Of a DNA stretch of 64,000 bases, positions 1 through 13,120 are shown piece after piece. The notes under the pieces are model-generated. The model saw only the letters and a program-made list of their open reading frames with translations, did no database searches and had not been told where the DNA came from. Each line of letters starts with the position of its first letter. The stretch's first letter is position 1. The position numbers and the translations under genes are program-made. The stretch comes from Ancistrus triradiatus (lineage: Eukaryota; Chordata; Actinopteri; Siluriformes; Loricariidae): positions 186,001-250,000 of the forward strand of contig JAJAGP010000272.1 in assembly GCA_025084515.1 (NCBI GenBank). The letters are read 5' to 3'.

Positions 1-364
1 ATATAGGACCAAAACCACATTCATTAATATAAAGCCAGACATTTCTCATATCAACTTTTCTGCCTGCTGTCCTTAAACAAAGTCTGTAGAACTGGTTTGC
101 CAAACTTTGATTTTTGCTTGTGTTGGATTGTGTTGATATAACTTGACTTTTTTGAACAGAACCTTGAACCCCTCTCAAGTCCATCAGACACCTTGAAAAT
201 CACTGGAATTCCCAAAAGGTGAGCCAGTGCTTATGCTAAGGTCAGAAGCTGACCTCACCAGTCCATGTTCCAAATCTAGTGGGGAAAGCCCTTTTAGAAG
301 AACAAAGGCTGTTGTAGAGTCAAAAGTGGGGGGCAAACCTCAGTACTAATACCCATGTTTTGGA

Positions 365-402
365 TGTAACTTTTAGAGTGTCCACAAACTTTTGTCTATA
401 TA
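365..402. mobile_element. Solitary terminus of a Tc1-like element
   Basis: GTGTCCACAAACTTTTG followed by a TATAG matches the end sequence of the family found at 13121-13929. No partner end is visible nearby. Confidence 0.4.
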
Positions 403-504
403 GAGCTATGAGCGTGATCTGATTGTTTATGTCTGAGCAAGTTTATAAAGGTTACTCTAAAGGGGCTGAGCACTTATCCAAGGGGGTATTTTGTCTTTCT
501 TCTT

Positions 505-620
505 CTTCCTCTATCGGCTGGTCCTGTTAGGGGTCACCACAGCGGATCATCCTAATGTGTGGATTAGGGATGGCACAGGTTTTACATCGGATGCCCTTCC
601 TGATACGACCCTCAAGACAC
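505..620. repeat. Non-LTR retrotransposon tail fragment
   Basis: CTTCTTCTTCC, GGGGTCACCACAGCGGATCA and GGATGCCCTTCCTGATACG form a familiar teleost LINE-associated tail. No coding part is attached. Confidence 0.55.
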
Positions 621-3600
621 CCTCTGTGGTTCTGTTCTCACTGTAGTAGTGAACAAAGTTTAATACTTACCCCAATAGGGAAAAGAGGTGGTTGAATAAT
701 CAGTAAGCAATGCATGACATGGGTTTGCATGCCTTATCGAATCAATTGTACAATCTATTCTCAATGTTTGACACGCAATCTGCTATCCTGATGGGAACCC
801 AATCTACTGGGAAGAAAGTCTCCAGCAAACCACTTAGACCCCACTTGTTTTTGGTGTCAGGCAGAAAAGTGATAGTGAGAAGAGAGTCGTAAACCCCTGA
901 ATTAGCGTGTGATGAGAAAATGTCCATGTTCCACGGCACGCTGGCAATCATTCAACACAAAGCTAATTCCTTCTGTATGCTTGCATGTAAATGATATCAC
1001 CCAGACTGTAACGTCACTTGACAGAAATTCCCATGGCTGTAACTAGCCAACATTCCAACAAGTACACAAACAGCCAACTCACGAAAGTCTAAAACCAAAG
1101 GTTATCAAGAATTAGTGCGTTGCTAGCTATGTAACTCAGTTTAATGCTCTTTAACATAGCAAGCAAATCCATGTTATTTTTCCTGACAGGCAGTTTTTTT
1201 AGACTGACTGGTGGCTAATACGCCTGGCTTGTTGTTCTTAGAAACAGCGTGGGTAGAGAGAGAAGAAGCAGCCAGATCTGTTCATTTTTATTACATTTAC
1301 AGTATTTAGCAGACACCCTTAGCTAGGTCGACTTGCAGTTGGCTAAACAGCTGAGCCTAGAGGGGAATGGCAGCTTTGCTAAAACCTGAACTTTGTACTC
1401 ACAACATTCTGATTAGTAGCCAGATGCACATACCTCCTGAGCCAGGGTTTTTAAAATCTCAATCTAACTGCAAAAATGAACAATAACATCATCACTGTTT
1501 AGTGCTTGTTCTCCAATTCATATTTCTGTATTTATGAGGTAAGACCAGAGGGGAGATTTGCTTGTTTCAAGATGTAGATGTTTATTCATAGACCGTACAT
1601 TCAAACATTGCAATTAAAAACATCATGCTAATAGCACCATCAGTAACGTCGCTTCTTTGTTGGGTGGTGAGTCACATGTGAAAACTTAGGCACCTGAAGG
1701 ACCCCATTAAAATGTCTTACCTCATGACTTTTGATGTTGTGATTGTTTCACGTGATTTTGCTCACAAGCCAAAATGGACACCCTGTAAAATGTTGTTATC
1801 AAATCAGTTTGCGGTTAATTATCAAAAAATGGATTGAGAGGAAGTCATTTGGAAGTTTCAATCCATTTTACAATCATTACCTTACAGAGTTAGAGCTCAT
1901 AGGACTTTTGCTGTTACTCAGGCATTTACAATACCATTATCAAAGGACCACCATGGACTTTTTAATTGGACCAAGTCCCAAAATCATAAACTGGGAAATC
2001 ACAGAAAAAATAAAAGTTTGCAACTAGTAATTAACCACATTGTCGTTGTTTGCCGGGTGGCGCTTTTGTGACTCTCATCTCATAAATAACTCATTTTCGG
2101 ACAGGAATTGGAGGCGGAGGACAAAACGTTTTTGGCTTAGATTATGTTCTCAGGAAGTAAAACCCCCCTGTTGGGAACACCAATGGTGTGGCAGACCTCC
2201 AGGGTACATTTTTGAGACCTGGAACCAAAATGTCCCGATGTTAGGAGCACCTCGCCAACTGTGTTACTGTCAGAAACAATGGAATCCAAGATTTCAGTTT
2301 ACTTGCTTTCTGGACACCACTCATGAAGTGATGGTCAGTAAATTCCAGCTCAGAGGAAGCTTGAGCTGTCAGTTTTCCAAATGGAAGGTCATTCAAGATG
2401 TTCTCCTACTCTGAAACCTCACCCATCTGACCTGGGTATGATGTCGCAACACTTCCACGACATGCGCCAGTTGCTAGCCCTACTGAAATGAATAGGAGCT
2501 AATGCTCACCCGCTTCGCCAGATTATTTGAGCCTAATAACTCCCATGTTTTGTAGAGACCAATATGTTTGGTCGTGTAAAAGTCAATCAGTTGTTAGTCC
2601 TTACTCAGGGTTTGAGGGAAGGGAGGAAAGGGAGAAAATATCCAAATTACGCCCCCTTTTTAATCACACACGACCTAAGAATACACAGATATTATATACA
2701 ACAAGCATTCGAAATCAAAAGAAAATCAGGACAGGGAGGGTTGGCACCAGTACACAAGTATGCACCAGTAGCCGAGACACTTGAGCGCCCAACGGAAGGT
2801 TTAAAACAAGCGACCAAAGTAACACAAGTCTTCAAACTGAGTCTAAAATACAAGTTTCAAATGAGTATAAAAGCCAGGTTTCAAAGTATTCAAAGCAAAA
2901 TTTCAAAATGTGTCATGCTATGTAAGCAACCTCTGACATGCCCCCCCAGAGAAATGAGGCAACACAACTATCAATTTTATTATCACCAATCATTATCTAT
3001 GATTTGAAACGGAACACATTTCCAAGTCCGTGTTTTTAAGATGCAGGTCTTAGTCTTAGTCAAGTGACTAAATATGCTGTATTAAGCTAATAGATACTAG
3101 AATGGCACAGTTACAGTAGGAAGACGGTCTTAGTCCTCTTAACTGACAGTCAAGATGTGTAATATTTCTAGGTGAAACCCATTAATACTATTTGCGTAAG
3201 CCTAGTCAACTTTAAAGCTTCGTTACAAGACAAAATTTAAAAAAAGCACTTTAATTGATCTCACAGCGCCATTCTCTCGGGTTAGTATCTAGCAATAAAG
3301 ATGATGGAAGAAATTAAAATAAGCATCTGTCGGCCCTGTGTAGGGCGAAACTGCGCGTTACAATTCTATTTAGCTTGCACCATGTCGGCTTTAGTGATTG
3401 GGAAGTAATTATGGAAACTATTGTGGTTATTAGCTTAACTCCCAATCTGACAATATGATGGAACTCGAACTACCACGTCTCAATTATTGCATCCCGTGCA
3501 CTAGGACTTTGTCTACCATGTCTTATTGAGCCTATGTTTGATGGGAATGGAAAAATACAGAACATGGACTCGGCGGACTCCACAGTTTTTTCCGTGTTTC

Positions 3601-6084
3601 ATGATCAATGAACCATTATTGTGGGATTTGGATATAGTTTTCATTAATTGCCTGTTGTATGATCTACTTGTATGTTAGTTTATTTTAAAAATACATATTG
3701 GCACTTTAAGATGATAAATACTTTAAGTAAAACCGATGCATGTATCCCAAAAATTTGAGAAGTATTAGCAACACAGATAATAATGGGAATAGGCTTGTAT
3801 GAATTGTATTCATAAGGGATTGCTAGGATTTTGCAAACCATTGTGATCTATTAAAAGTGGTTTTATAAAATCCAAAGTGTCAGCGTGCCAGTGTTGGGCA
3901 CTTGAAGAAGACTTTTACCCCCAATTTTCTGGTACTGTGCTTGGATTTGATTTTACATCGTTTGTCAGTTGCTTTGGGGGAAGATTTGGAGAGATAATGG
4001 ATGTGAATATCAGCAGATGGATTACTCTGTCTTTAGAACCAGACTGAAATCAGGCCTTCATTACTCTTAATGTCAGCCTGTTCCCACAACAAAAGAGGAC
4101 TTAACGAGTTTCATTATAAGACAGCAGGATATATTTAGGAAAATCAGTGGAAACAGAGACAGCAAATCCCTGATGCTTGGATTGAACAATGAGATTATTG
4201 TATAACCAAAACCTATCAAACTTTGAGTACTTCAATTATTTTAGGAAAACTGAATTGAATAGGTTTCCTTTTGGATGATTTTATTTGAGTTTGTTTATTC
4301 GGTTATATTTAAAGCAGCAGATGTCCTTATCCAAAGCAAGTTACATTTGAGGTAAGTAGTTGAAGATTAACGGCATTTCATGTCTTAGGTTGTCTTAGGA
4401 TGTACAGATCATTTTAAATTAATATTTTTAAAATTAAAATTAAATTTTTTTTTTCAGGTATTAAACCAATATGGACATTCTTACAGTAACCAAGCCAACT
4501 CTTCAAGCAAGTTGACTTGATCAGGAAATGGTAGATCTGATGCCGATCCAATCCTAAAAGCTCTTAAATGTCCCCCACATTAACATCCAGTACAAAACAA
4601 AAGCTGCAAGCCATCTGGAGTTTGGAAGTTTGTAATTCGGACATCAGTATGAGCGCAGTCTTTCAGGAATGTCCTGAAATTAGAGGACAGGGAGAAGCCA
4701 GTCAGCAGTGACTTGTACAACATACATCAGCCCAGCACTAGCCTCCATTAAAGCCTGGCTGGTGAGGAGCAACCAGATTTTTCTCAAACCTCAATCCATC
4801 AACCTCTCAAAACATGCATCATTGGTCTTATTAAAAGCAATACAACAATAACAACCTAGATAATTCAATAGGCGAGATTATACTGCTATTTCCGTATCCT
4901 GCCAAATTCTGAAACTGGGGAAGAATGACAGGTCGTTCTGTGTGGTCTGTTACGAACACCACCGCCATCCAATTGCCTGACATGTCAGAAGTCTCCCAAA
5001 ACCAGAGCTGTCATCGAGGCCTGCTTCTGCTGCACAAGCCACTCATCAAGGGTGCAATTAGACGAGCAATGGAGACGGAGCAGAGGGTTTAGCATGGTGT
5101 ACTGTATTGCAGATTAAAGTTACACCCAATTGGCAGCTTGTAATATGACATGCGCTGGCAGAAATCTGGTGCTTTACATCATATGCCATTCTCTCCTGGT
5201 ATCTTTCAGTACAAGCTTTCTGAGATGCCTCCTTTCAGTCTGGCCAAGTCAAGTGTTTGGAGCTGAATCCTTTCCTCTGTTCGCATGCCAGAACCAGGCG
5301 TCAACAAGGGTTCATCAAGGGGGAAAAAAAGATAGCAGATGGAGCATTGGAAACGTGTTGGAGGTCTAAACACCTCTCTGACCTTCTCACCACCTGTAGG
5401 CGAACTGCCGGAGCAACGCTGTGGATCATTAAAATGACCCTCTGTGAGGTTATTCCCTCTGGAAGCATAGATATCATGGTCTGCTCAAGCTCCCTCTCGA
5501 GTTACATCTAATTAGTGATAAGTGTCGTCTTACTAGCACATCGGCCATAACAGGGATACATAAAGCCCCTTCTGATAAGATGCGCTCATGGTGCCGTTTT
5601 AGACTAGTCAAGAGATTGCGCCTATTCCTAGAATGCACTGCCCGTTATACACTCCGATGACATTTTTATTAGGTAAACCCTGTCCATCTATGGCATCATG
5701 GGTCCATAACTCTTGTGGAGAACCATACACCAGAACAGTTTATTAATTTCCTTTCTCCAAGATCCACACTAAAACAAATCAGGCATCTACAAGATTGGTA
5801 ATCACAAGATAAAAGGTTTGCGCTCCTGCCAAAGGAGCGGCACCAATTCTCAGCAGAGCAGTGACACTGATATGATCAGATTTGCCTCGCTGGTATGAGG
5901 ACATTGGGAATGCCACTGGGTTGAGAATAGCTTAAAACATCCAGTCAACATCATCCTGCGGGCAGAAAGTGATACTGATAAAGACCTAGAGGACAATTAA
6001 CACAAACTGTGAAAGGGAAGGAATAGCTATCATCATACATAAGACAACCTGAAGGTCAAGTTCAAATATTAGGGCTGGCTTATA
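621..6084. other. No gene recognised; low-repeat non-coding DNA
   Basis: The open frames here (longest 124 and 147 codons at 2040-2414 and 2564-3007) resemble no protein I know, have no splice context and largely use non-ATG starts. Apart from small SINE-tail traces the DNA looks single copy. About 4560-5560 lacks repeats and is balanced in composition, so it is a candidate conserved non-coding block. Confidence 0.5.
1290..1365 (-). repeat. SINE tail fragment
   Basis: TTACATTTACAGTATTTAGC followed by AGACACCCTTAGC is the reverse complement of the SINE tail at 21480-21530. A shorter trace lies at 4312-4352. Confidence 0.5.
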
Positions 6085-6522
6085 CAGTACTGTGCCGAAA
6101 CTCTTAGGCCACCATTAGACCATCTGACTCTTAGCGGTAACCGCTCAAGCTTTAGGAAAGATTGTTGTGACTTTGTGACATGTCCTGTAATTCTGCTCAG
6201 CAATCCTGGATAAAATTTACTTTTTACCGCTATGAATATAGTGAGGCACAGCAAAACATTTTACTGGGGCACGGGTTTGAAGATGCCATTGAATAGCAGC
6301 ATCTGGCATTTTCATCAGGATGCCAGGTTGGCCCTTCTACAGCAAAGAACACTTTGGTTCACAAAGCTGACAAAGATTGGAATGAAGATCAGTGGAAAAG
6401 AGTATTATGGAGTGGCAAATCCAAGTTTGAATTTTTGGGAGCTCTTATATGTTATATATGGCCATTATACCATTGCTAAAACAACAAATCTAATGGTGGC
6501 CTAAGACTTTTGCACAGTACTG
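6085..6522 (+). mobile_element. 438-bp Tc1-derived non-autonomous element (CAGTACTG family)
   Basis: Inverted ends: CAGTACTGTGCCGAAACTC, and at the right, GACTTTTGCACAGTACTG, with the shared GGCCACCATTAG/CTAATGGTGGCC. A TA precedes the left end. The centre keeps a transposase relic, DWNEDQWKRVLWSGKSKFEF (about 6370-6435). Tc1 proteins normally have an Asp-Glu pair where this has Gly-Lys, so a catalytic residue is lost. Confidence 0.85.
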
Positions 6523-8649
6523 GAGCTCACTCGGGTCAAGTTTAGCTTTATACAGGCTAGTCTGAGCTGAACCTAGACAATGTATGGAATGACGAAGGCA
6601 GATCAGTGGGTACAAAAGCCCGTGACAGGTGAGAGCTGTACAAATGTCAGCACTATAGTGGAGTTTCTAAGCGTTCAACAATGAGCGTCTGTCATATTTG
6701 CCTTGTCAAAAGTCAACAGTCCTAGTGGAGGATTCAGTGAAGAAATGTATGCAAAGTACAATTTTTATAACATATGTCCCTGATGATCGTATGAAACTAG
6801 ACCATCAGTGACGCACATAAAGCCTCGATGTATTTAAAAGCCATTAGTGTATTTCACATTTTACTGCTCGCTAACTATTCCTCAAGAATGACAGGAATGG
6901 CCATTTCATTTGTTCTCTAACTGCGGCCGGTTTCATATGATAAAGCGATCAGTGCCGTCCTGCAGGTCGTCTCTGCTGTTACTCTCTGATAGCGACGTCC
7001 TTGACACGGCCTCTCACTTCCATAAAAGGTTTTTTCTCCAGAGAACAGGGTGATGGTATTGATCAGGGTAATTATTACCAGTCCAGGTGGAAAAATATTG
7101 CCGCCAATATTGAATTTATATATTTTCTAGTGACCTGCTCCAACTCTCCATTTGGCGGGTCCAGCTAACATTGTACGTAGATGCACGTGCGTTTGAGGAA
7201 CCTGGATGCACACGAGTCCTGTGAAATAGCACAGATTCTTCGCTCATCTGACAGCAATAGAAAAACATGCTCTTCCCACACTGGCCCTTATGCAAGACTT
7301 GGGTGAGGTTCAAGATCCAGTCTGCTTTTGGGACTTACCACAAGCTGTGTATTATGTAAGCCCCAGCAGGACAGCTCAGATGGCCGGTGTTATCGTTGAC
7401 ATTAGCGGTCACTGCTGCGAATCTCAGCTCCAATCTGAACTTGATTATTCCCGATCTAGTGGAAGTTGTGGGGCTTGTAGATAATCTGTCCCTCTGTTGG
7501 TGTTGGCCACGACGTCCGAAAGAAACCTGGTTCTTCAATCCATGGGGTTCTTCAGATTTCTGGCCACATCCGTATTCTACAAACCCTCTCGGTACTAGAG
7601 TTAATCCCCATCAGGATGGTATTAGTGTAAGTAATAAAGTGCTTATGGCACTGGATGAAATCGTGCTTTAATGGGCCATTTCAATTTCCTGCCGAGCCGC
7701 ACTCACATCCAGGTGGCAAAGTCATTCGCATGTTCTGCCAGCACAGGGCAAGTTTACTACCTGCCACAAGTCTCCTCAAAGACACTAGAACTACAGTAGA
7801 TATAAAACTGACAGCTGCATAAAGGAGAACCATTGGTATTCATCAAGTAACAGTGCCATCCATTTCACGAGAGAGCAGACGCTTTGAAGCCAGAATTAAA
7901 GTTGACATAGAGCCATTGTTCATCATCAAAGCCTTATGCACTCACCACTTCAGATACAGCTCATATCTTTGGTGTAATGTCCTTCATTTGTCTTTTCAAA
8001 CTCACACCAAGCAGGCACTGTTCTCTGTCCTTTGAAGGTGCAAGTGCACCTTCCGTGATGAACGCCAGTTCTCGGAATTCATCCCGCTATCTGAATGATA
8101 AAATGCGATCTTGATATTTACTGCTGAGTTTTCAGCGGCCTTGAAGTTTGGGAGTTTCAAGGATTAAAGCTTTTTCTTTAAACAAAATAAGCTCCCGCTT
8201 ACCACATGCTCAATTCTAGGAAAAAGAAGATCATGAGATTGCCTCTTTCTGATTACAAACAGCCTTTCTGCTCGCTTCCTCAAAATGGTCCTGTGAAATT
8301 AGTTGCAGAGCCTCGTCTCAGTTTCCAAAGGGGCTGCCGAAAGTCTATCATAAGAAGATCAATATGACAATGTGTTTTGGAGATACAGATGCCCACTGGC
8401 TTGAACGTGGAGTGTTTGTGGAGAGGCGACTTATTGCAAGTTTAGACAGCATTCGTGACACATTTACAGCCACGTTCGCTCAGCTATTAACTTAACCACA
8501 AGACCTGGAAAGACCTGGATTTCTGAAGTAACTGCACATGAAATGTCAACTGATTTTCATCAGTTATACTTTTACACAACAACATCCTACCTAAACACAC
8601 AAAAACTGCTTTTTATGTATGAATTGGATGCACCAATGAATTATAGATT
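6523..8649. other. No gene recognised; repeat-poor non-coding DNA
   Basis: Short overlapping frames on both strands (7116-7671) do not resemble known proteins. No terminal repeats or SINE heads seen. Could hold distal regulatory sequence; this is inference from the absence of repeats. Confidence 0.4.
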
Positions 8650-8970
8650 CATCCATTTGCTTTCTTAATCAGCTTAATCCTAAACGGGGTCTTGCACGTG
8701 ACTAGCCAGTGGCTCAGGGCAAGAACAACCCCAGACAGGGTGCCAGTCCATCGTAGGGCACACAAATTTGCACACTAGGGCCACTTTTAGCATAATCAGT
8801 TAACCTTGAAGCATGTCTTTGGACTGTGGGAGGAAACCAGAGTACACAGAACCCACAAGGACATGGGGAAAACATGCAAACTCCACAAAGAAAGAACCCA
8901 TACCGCTCCACCTGGGATTGAACCCAGGACCTTCTTGCTGAGAGCCGAGCCACCATGTCATCCACCAATT
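8650..8970 (+). repeat. Retroelement-derived repeat (LINE 3' region / SINE type)
   Basis: Blocks CAGGGTGCCAGTCCATCG, TGTCTTTGGACTGTGGGAGG, AACATGCAAACTCCACA and TGGGATTGAACCCAGGACC are the hallmark of a very widespread teleost repeat. A diverged partial copy is at 39875-40235 (GGAGCCTATCCCAGAATTC, GGCCTGTGGGAGGAAACCG). ORFs in this stretch are spurious. Confidence 0.8.
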
Positions 8971-9989
8971 AAGTATTCATAATTTATTCCAGGCAAAGAA
9001 GAGTATATGAACCATTTATTTCCATTTATTTATGCTCAGTTAATGAGATTGGAGGTGTGCGTGGCACAGGAACCATCCTTTATTGAAAAAATCCTATAGT
9101 CCTATAAGGGGGTCCTATAAAGATCACACCAGAAGCACAGTGTGTTGTTCTAAAGGGCTCCAAGGGTGACAGTACAACACCTGCAAAAATGTTTAGAACT
9201 TCAAAAAACAAAAGTAAACCCTCTCAAAGGAAGGAGGCACCACTAAGATAACCACTTTCCAAAAATACTGCAAAAGAACGCCTAGATGTTTCACAACACT
9301 TCTGAGAAATATTTATGTGGACAAATTTGTGCAACGCTGTGTTTAGAGTTAAGCAGCACTGTACGCCAACAGCTAAATCTCAACACATTTTGTTTAAAGT
9401 ATCATTTTCTGCACACGTGTAGAATAATTTTGCCTTGTCCTGACTAATAGGTGTGAAAGCACCACTTTGAACAACTGTGTGTGTTTGTAAGACACCCGAT
9501 TAAAGACATAGCAAGAGAGAGCCTATCCCAGATGGCTCGAGCTTACTCTGTATAGCTTTACGCTTACTGGAGATTGTTTTACAAGTTTATATATAGCTGC
9601 ACTTACTGGTAAAGATCTGCAAGTCGAACTGGCTTGGCAACAACAAATTGTTACTACACTATACCTCCTTGTGTCTAAAGTGCCATTTTGTACAGATGTT
9701 CATGGTCTTTACATGTTTTACATGCAAACTGCATAGTGTGTTTCAGGGTTAATGCATAGAAAGATTATAGTCTTTTAGTCATCCCAACGTAATGAATCTC
9801 ACTGGTCTTATATCTGTATAAGAAAAACATGTAGGCACTTAAAAGCAGAGCAGATGACGCGTTAAAAGGCTACCGTTCTAAAATAATGGCATTCTTTCTT
9901 TGCCTTCCCAGATCTACCTTCTATTCTGATCAGGATTTTGGACCACCTCTGTTCTGATCAACACAAAACATCCAGTTCTGTCTCGGGTA
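8971..9989. other. No feature recognised
   Basis: AT-rich non-coding DNA without convincing frames or repeats. Confidence 0.4.
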
Positions 9990-11605
9990 CAGTGGTGCTT
10001 GAAAGATTGTGAACCCTTTAGAATTTTCTATATTTCTGCATAAACATGACCTAAAACACCATCAGATTTTCACACAAATCCTAAAAGTAGATTAAGAGAG
10101 CCCAATTAAACAAATGAGACAAAAATATTATACATGGTCATTTATTTAGTGAGGAAAATGATCCAATATTACATATTAGTGAGTGGCAAAAGTATGTGAC
10201 CCTCTAGGATTAGCAGTTAATTTGAAGGTGAAATTAGAGTCAGGTGTTTCAATCAATGGGATGCCAATCAGGTGTGAGTGGGCACCCTGTTTTATTTAAA
10301 GAACAGGGATCTATCAAAGTCTGCTCTTCACAACACATGTTTGTGGAAGTGTATCATGGTACGAACAAAGGAGATTTCTGAGGAGCTCAAAAAGAGTTGA
10401 TGCTTATCAGGCAGGAGAAGGTTACAAAACCATCTCTAAATAGTTTGGGACTCCACCAATCCACAGTCAGACAATTGTGTACAAATGGAGAGGAAATTCC
10501 AAGACCATTGTTACCCCTCCCCAGGAGTGGTCGCCCAACAAAGATCACTCCAATAGCAAGGCGTGTAATAGTTGGCGAGGTCACAAAGGACCCCAGGTAA
10601 CTTCTAAGCAACTGAAGGCCGCTCTCATATTGGCTAATGTTAATGTTCGCTGAGTCCACCATCAGAAGAACACTGAACAACAATGGTGTGCATGGCAGAG
10701 TTTGCAAGAGAAAAGCCACTGCTCTCCAAAAGAACATTGCTGCTCGTCTGCAGTTTGCTAAAGATCACGTGGATGAGCCAGAAGGTTATTGTAAAAGAAT
10801 GTTTTGTGGATGGATGAGACCAAAGTGAAACTTTCTGGTTTGAAAGAAAAGCGTTATGATTGGAGAAAGGAAAACACTGCATTCCAGCATAAGAACCTTA
10901 TCCCATCTGCGTAAACATGGTGGTGGTAGTATCATGGTTTGGGTCGTCTGTTTTGCTGCATCTGGGCAGGACGGCTTGCCATCACTGCTGAAACAATGAA
11001 TTCTGAATGATATCAGAGAATTCTAAAGGAAAATGTCAGGACATCTGTCCATGAACTGAATCTCAAGAGAAGGTGGGTCATGCAGCAAAGACAGCGACCC
11101 TCAGTGCACAAGCCGTTCCTACCAAAGAATGGTTAAAGAAGAATAAAGTTCATGGTTTTTGGGAATGGCCAAGTCAAAGTCCTGACCTTAATCCAATGGA
11201 AATGTTTGTGGAAGGACCTGAAGCAAGCAGTTAATGTGAGGAAACCCACCAACATCCCAGAGCTGAAGCTGTTCTGTACGAGGAATGGGCTAAAAATTCC
11301 TCCAAGCCGGTGTGCAGGACTGATCAACAGCTACAGGAAACGTTTAGCTGCAGTTATTGCACAGGGGGGTCACACCAGATACTGAAAGCAAAGGCTCACA
11401 TACTTTTGCCATTCACTAATATGTGATATTGGATCATTTTCCTCAATAAATAAATGAGCAAGTATAATATTTTTGTCTCATTGGTTTAACTGGGTTCTCC
11501 TTATGTACTCTTAGGACTTGTGTGAAAATCTGATGATGTTTTAGGTCATGTTTATGCAGAAATATAGAACATTCTAAAGGGTTCACAAACTTTCAAGCAC
11601 CACGG
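9990..11605 (+). mobile_element. Tc1-like transposon, near full length (1.6 kb), inactive
   Basis: Begins CAGTGGTGCTTGAAAG right after a TA, and ends with the inverted match CTTTCAAGCACCAC. The inverted repeats are long, about 205 bases (9990-10204 and about 11397-11605), and include internal matches such as GACCTAAAACA. Size and structure are those of teleost Tc1 elements. The right end has decayed (CACGG in place of CACTG) so the right TA is uncertain. Confidence 0.9.
10356..11384 (+). pseudogene. Tc1 transposase pseudogene
   Basis: Starts MVRTKEISEELKK, then frameshifts at about 10396 and collects several stops. Segments in different frames still read as Tc1 transposase: the GRPTKITPIARR hinge, STIRRTLNNNGVHGR, KNIAARLQFAKDH, and HGGGSIMVW. 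No frame runs through, so it cannot make transposase. Confidence 0.85.
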
Positions 11606-11751
11606 TTGATATGTAAATGATTACAGGTGTGGTCTGATTAGACACTGGGAATTCCCACCAGAGGGCTTAAAAGTGTGTCCCCGCTGCCCTATAAAAAGGC
11701 TCTCAAAAGCTATTTTGGGTGGGTAGTGCATCTCTTGGTGACTGCTAGACA

Positions 11752-12620
11752 TGCCCCCATGACACACTCAAAGACATTTTGTCCAGCTGACAGACTTTGA
11801 GTGGGGGTGCATCATTGTAGTTGGAGAAGCAGGATTTCCATTTTGATAAATTGCTTGCCATCCAATTGCTTGATCCACTGAGAACCACGAGCAGCTCCCA
11901 CAGTTTTGTTCACCATCCAGACTCAGGTGGCAACTTCACTACACACCCCTGTCTCTGCCCAGACCATTTCCAGGTGCTTAGCAGAAGAAAATTTGTTGTC
12001 ATGGCACCCATTATGTGTCCTGCCATTGACAGCCACCCATCATCACCATCGTATGCAGTGGTGTTGTGAACAAGAAACCTGAACTCCTACGAACTGGGAC
12101 CGGATCGTCTTTAGCGACGACTCCAGGATCTGTTTGGGATCGGGTCGACAGTTGAGTTTGAGTAAGGAGGCATCGTAGTGAGCTCTTCAATTCTGCCTTT
12201 GCTGTGGAGCGACACACTGCTTCAATTGCTGCTGTGAAGATCTGAGAAGCCATCGCATGCGACAGTCGATCCCCCCTAATAGTGATACGAGGGACACTAA
12301 CAACTCAACGATATGTGCAGAACGTCCTGCAGCCACATCAGTTGACTTTCATGGCAGGGTTTCCAACTAGCATTTTTCACAGCAGGGATTTCCCAGGAAT
12401 GTCTACGCCAGATTGCAACACTTCCTTGGTCGGTCCGGTTGCCAGATTTATCGCCAATCGAGCGTTTATGGGACCAGCTGGGACACCAGCTTTGGCAACC
12501 TACGAGTGTGCAGGATCTACAGGCCCAGCTGCTGCATCTGTTGGCAAATGTGTCACATGATACTTGACAGAACCCTTTGCCCAAATGTATCTCATCTTAT
12601 ATCCAGGCTAGCGGCGGCCC
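11752..12620 (+). pseudogene. Second Tc1-like transposase pseudogene, different family
   Basis: Broken translation recognisable as a Tc1/mariner DDE transposase: FVQLTDFERGCI with EAGF near the start (about 11780-11835), WDRIVFSDDSRICLG (about 12100-12135), VIRGTLTTQRYVQNVLQP (about 12275-12335), LPWSVRLPDLSPIERLWDQLG (about 12424-12485), and a final GGPA-type tail. Frameshifts and stops separate the pieces. Its left part abuts the 9990-11605 element, which may have inserted into it (inference). Confidence 0.75.
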
Positions 12621-13120
12621 AGCAGGGTACTATAGCCTCCTTTTCTATTGTACAGTTTTCCCCAATAAACATATCCTTTTGCTGTAATATTGTAATTACT
12701 TACATATATCATCATTACATTCACACATAGTTTCATTCGATTCCAACAACTCTTTCTTGGTGAATTCTTTTTTTTGTCAATAAGTGTGCATAGTTAACAA
12801 CTTGTGTATGTGTATTCGTAATTATTATGAACAGAACTTTCAATGCTACGAGTTCAATTCAAGGTCCCAGTATAAATGTAGAGTTTTGTACAGGTCTGCA
12901 GAGTAAAAGGAAAGTATGAGCATGTGTGATGGGGCACTTGTAAAAGAAGTTTATGTCCCACAACAGACAAGCACCAGAGGACTTATGAATCCATAACATA
13001 CTCCTGTAAAAACGTTGCTGTTGGGGGATTTATGATTGGTAATTGCCAGATGGTATCATTTGGGAGGATAATGCATCAATGCAAGCCTTTCAAACCCTAG
13101 AATCATGATCAAGCATGGTA
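12621..13120. other. No feature recognised between two Tc1-like elements
   Basis: AT-rich spacer. The left edge may include the 3' untranslated end of the pseudogene element before it. Confidence 0.35.

Noticed and set aside
2040..3007. Frames of 124 and 147 codons as possible novel genes
   Set aside because: Non-ATG start in the first, no recognisable domain, no splice signals consistent with coding exons; length is reachable by chance.
7116..7671. Cluster of short overlapping frames on both strands
   Set aside because: No frame dominates and no protein resemblance; best read as non-coding.
10387..10737. 116-codon minus-strand frame
   Set aside because: Antisense shadow of the Tc1 transposase pseudogene.
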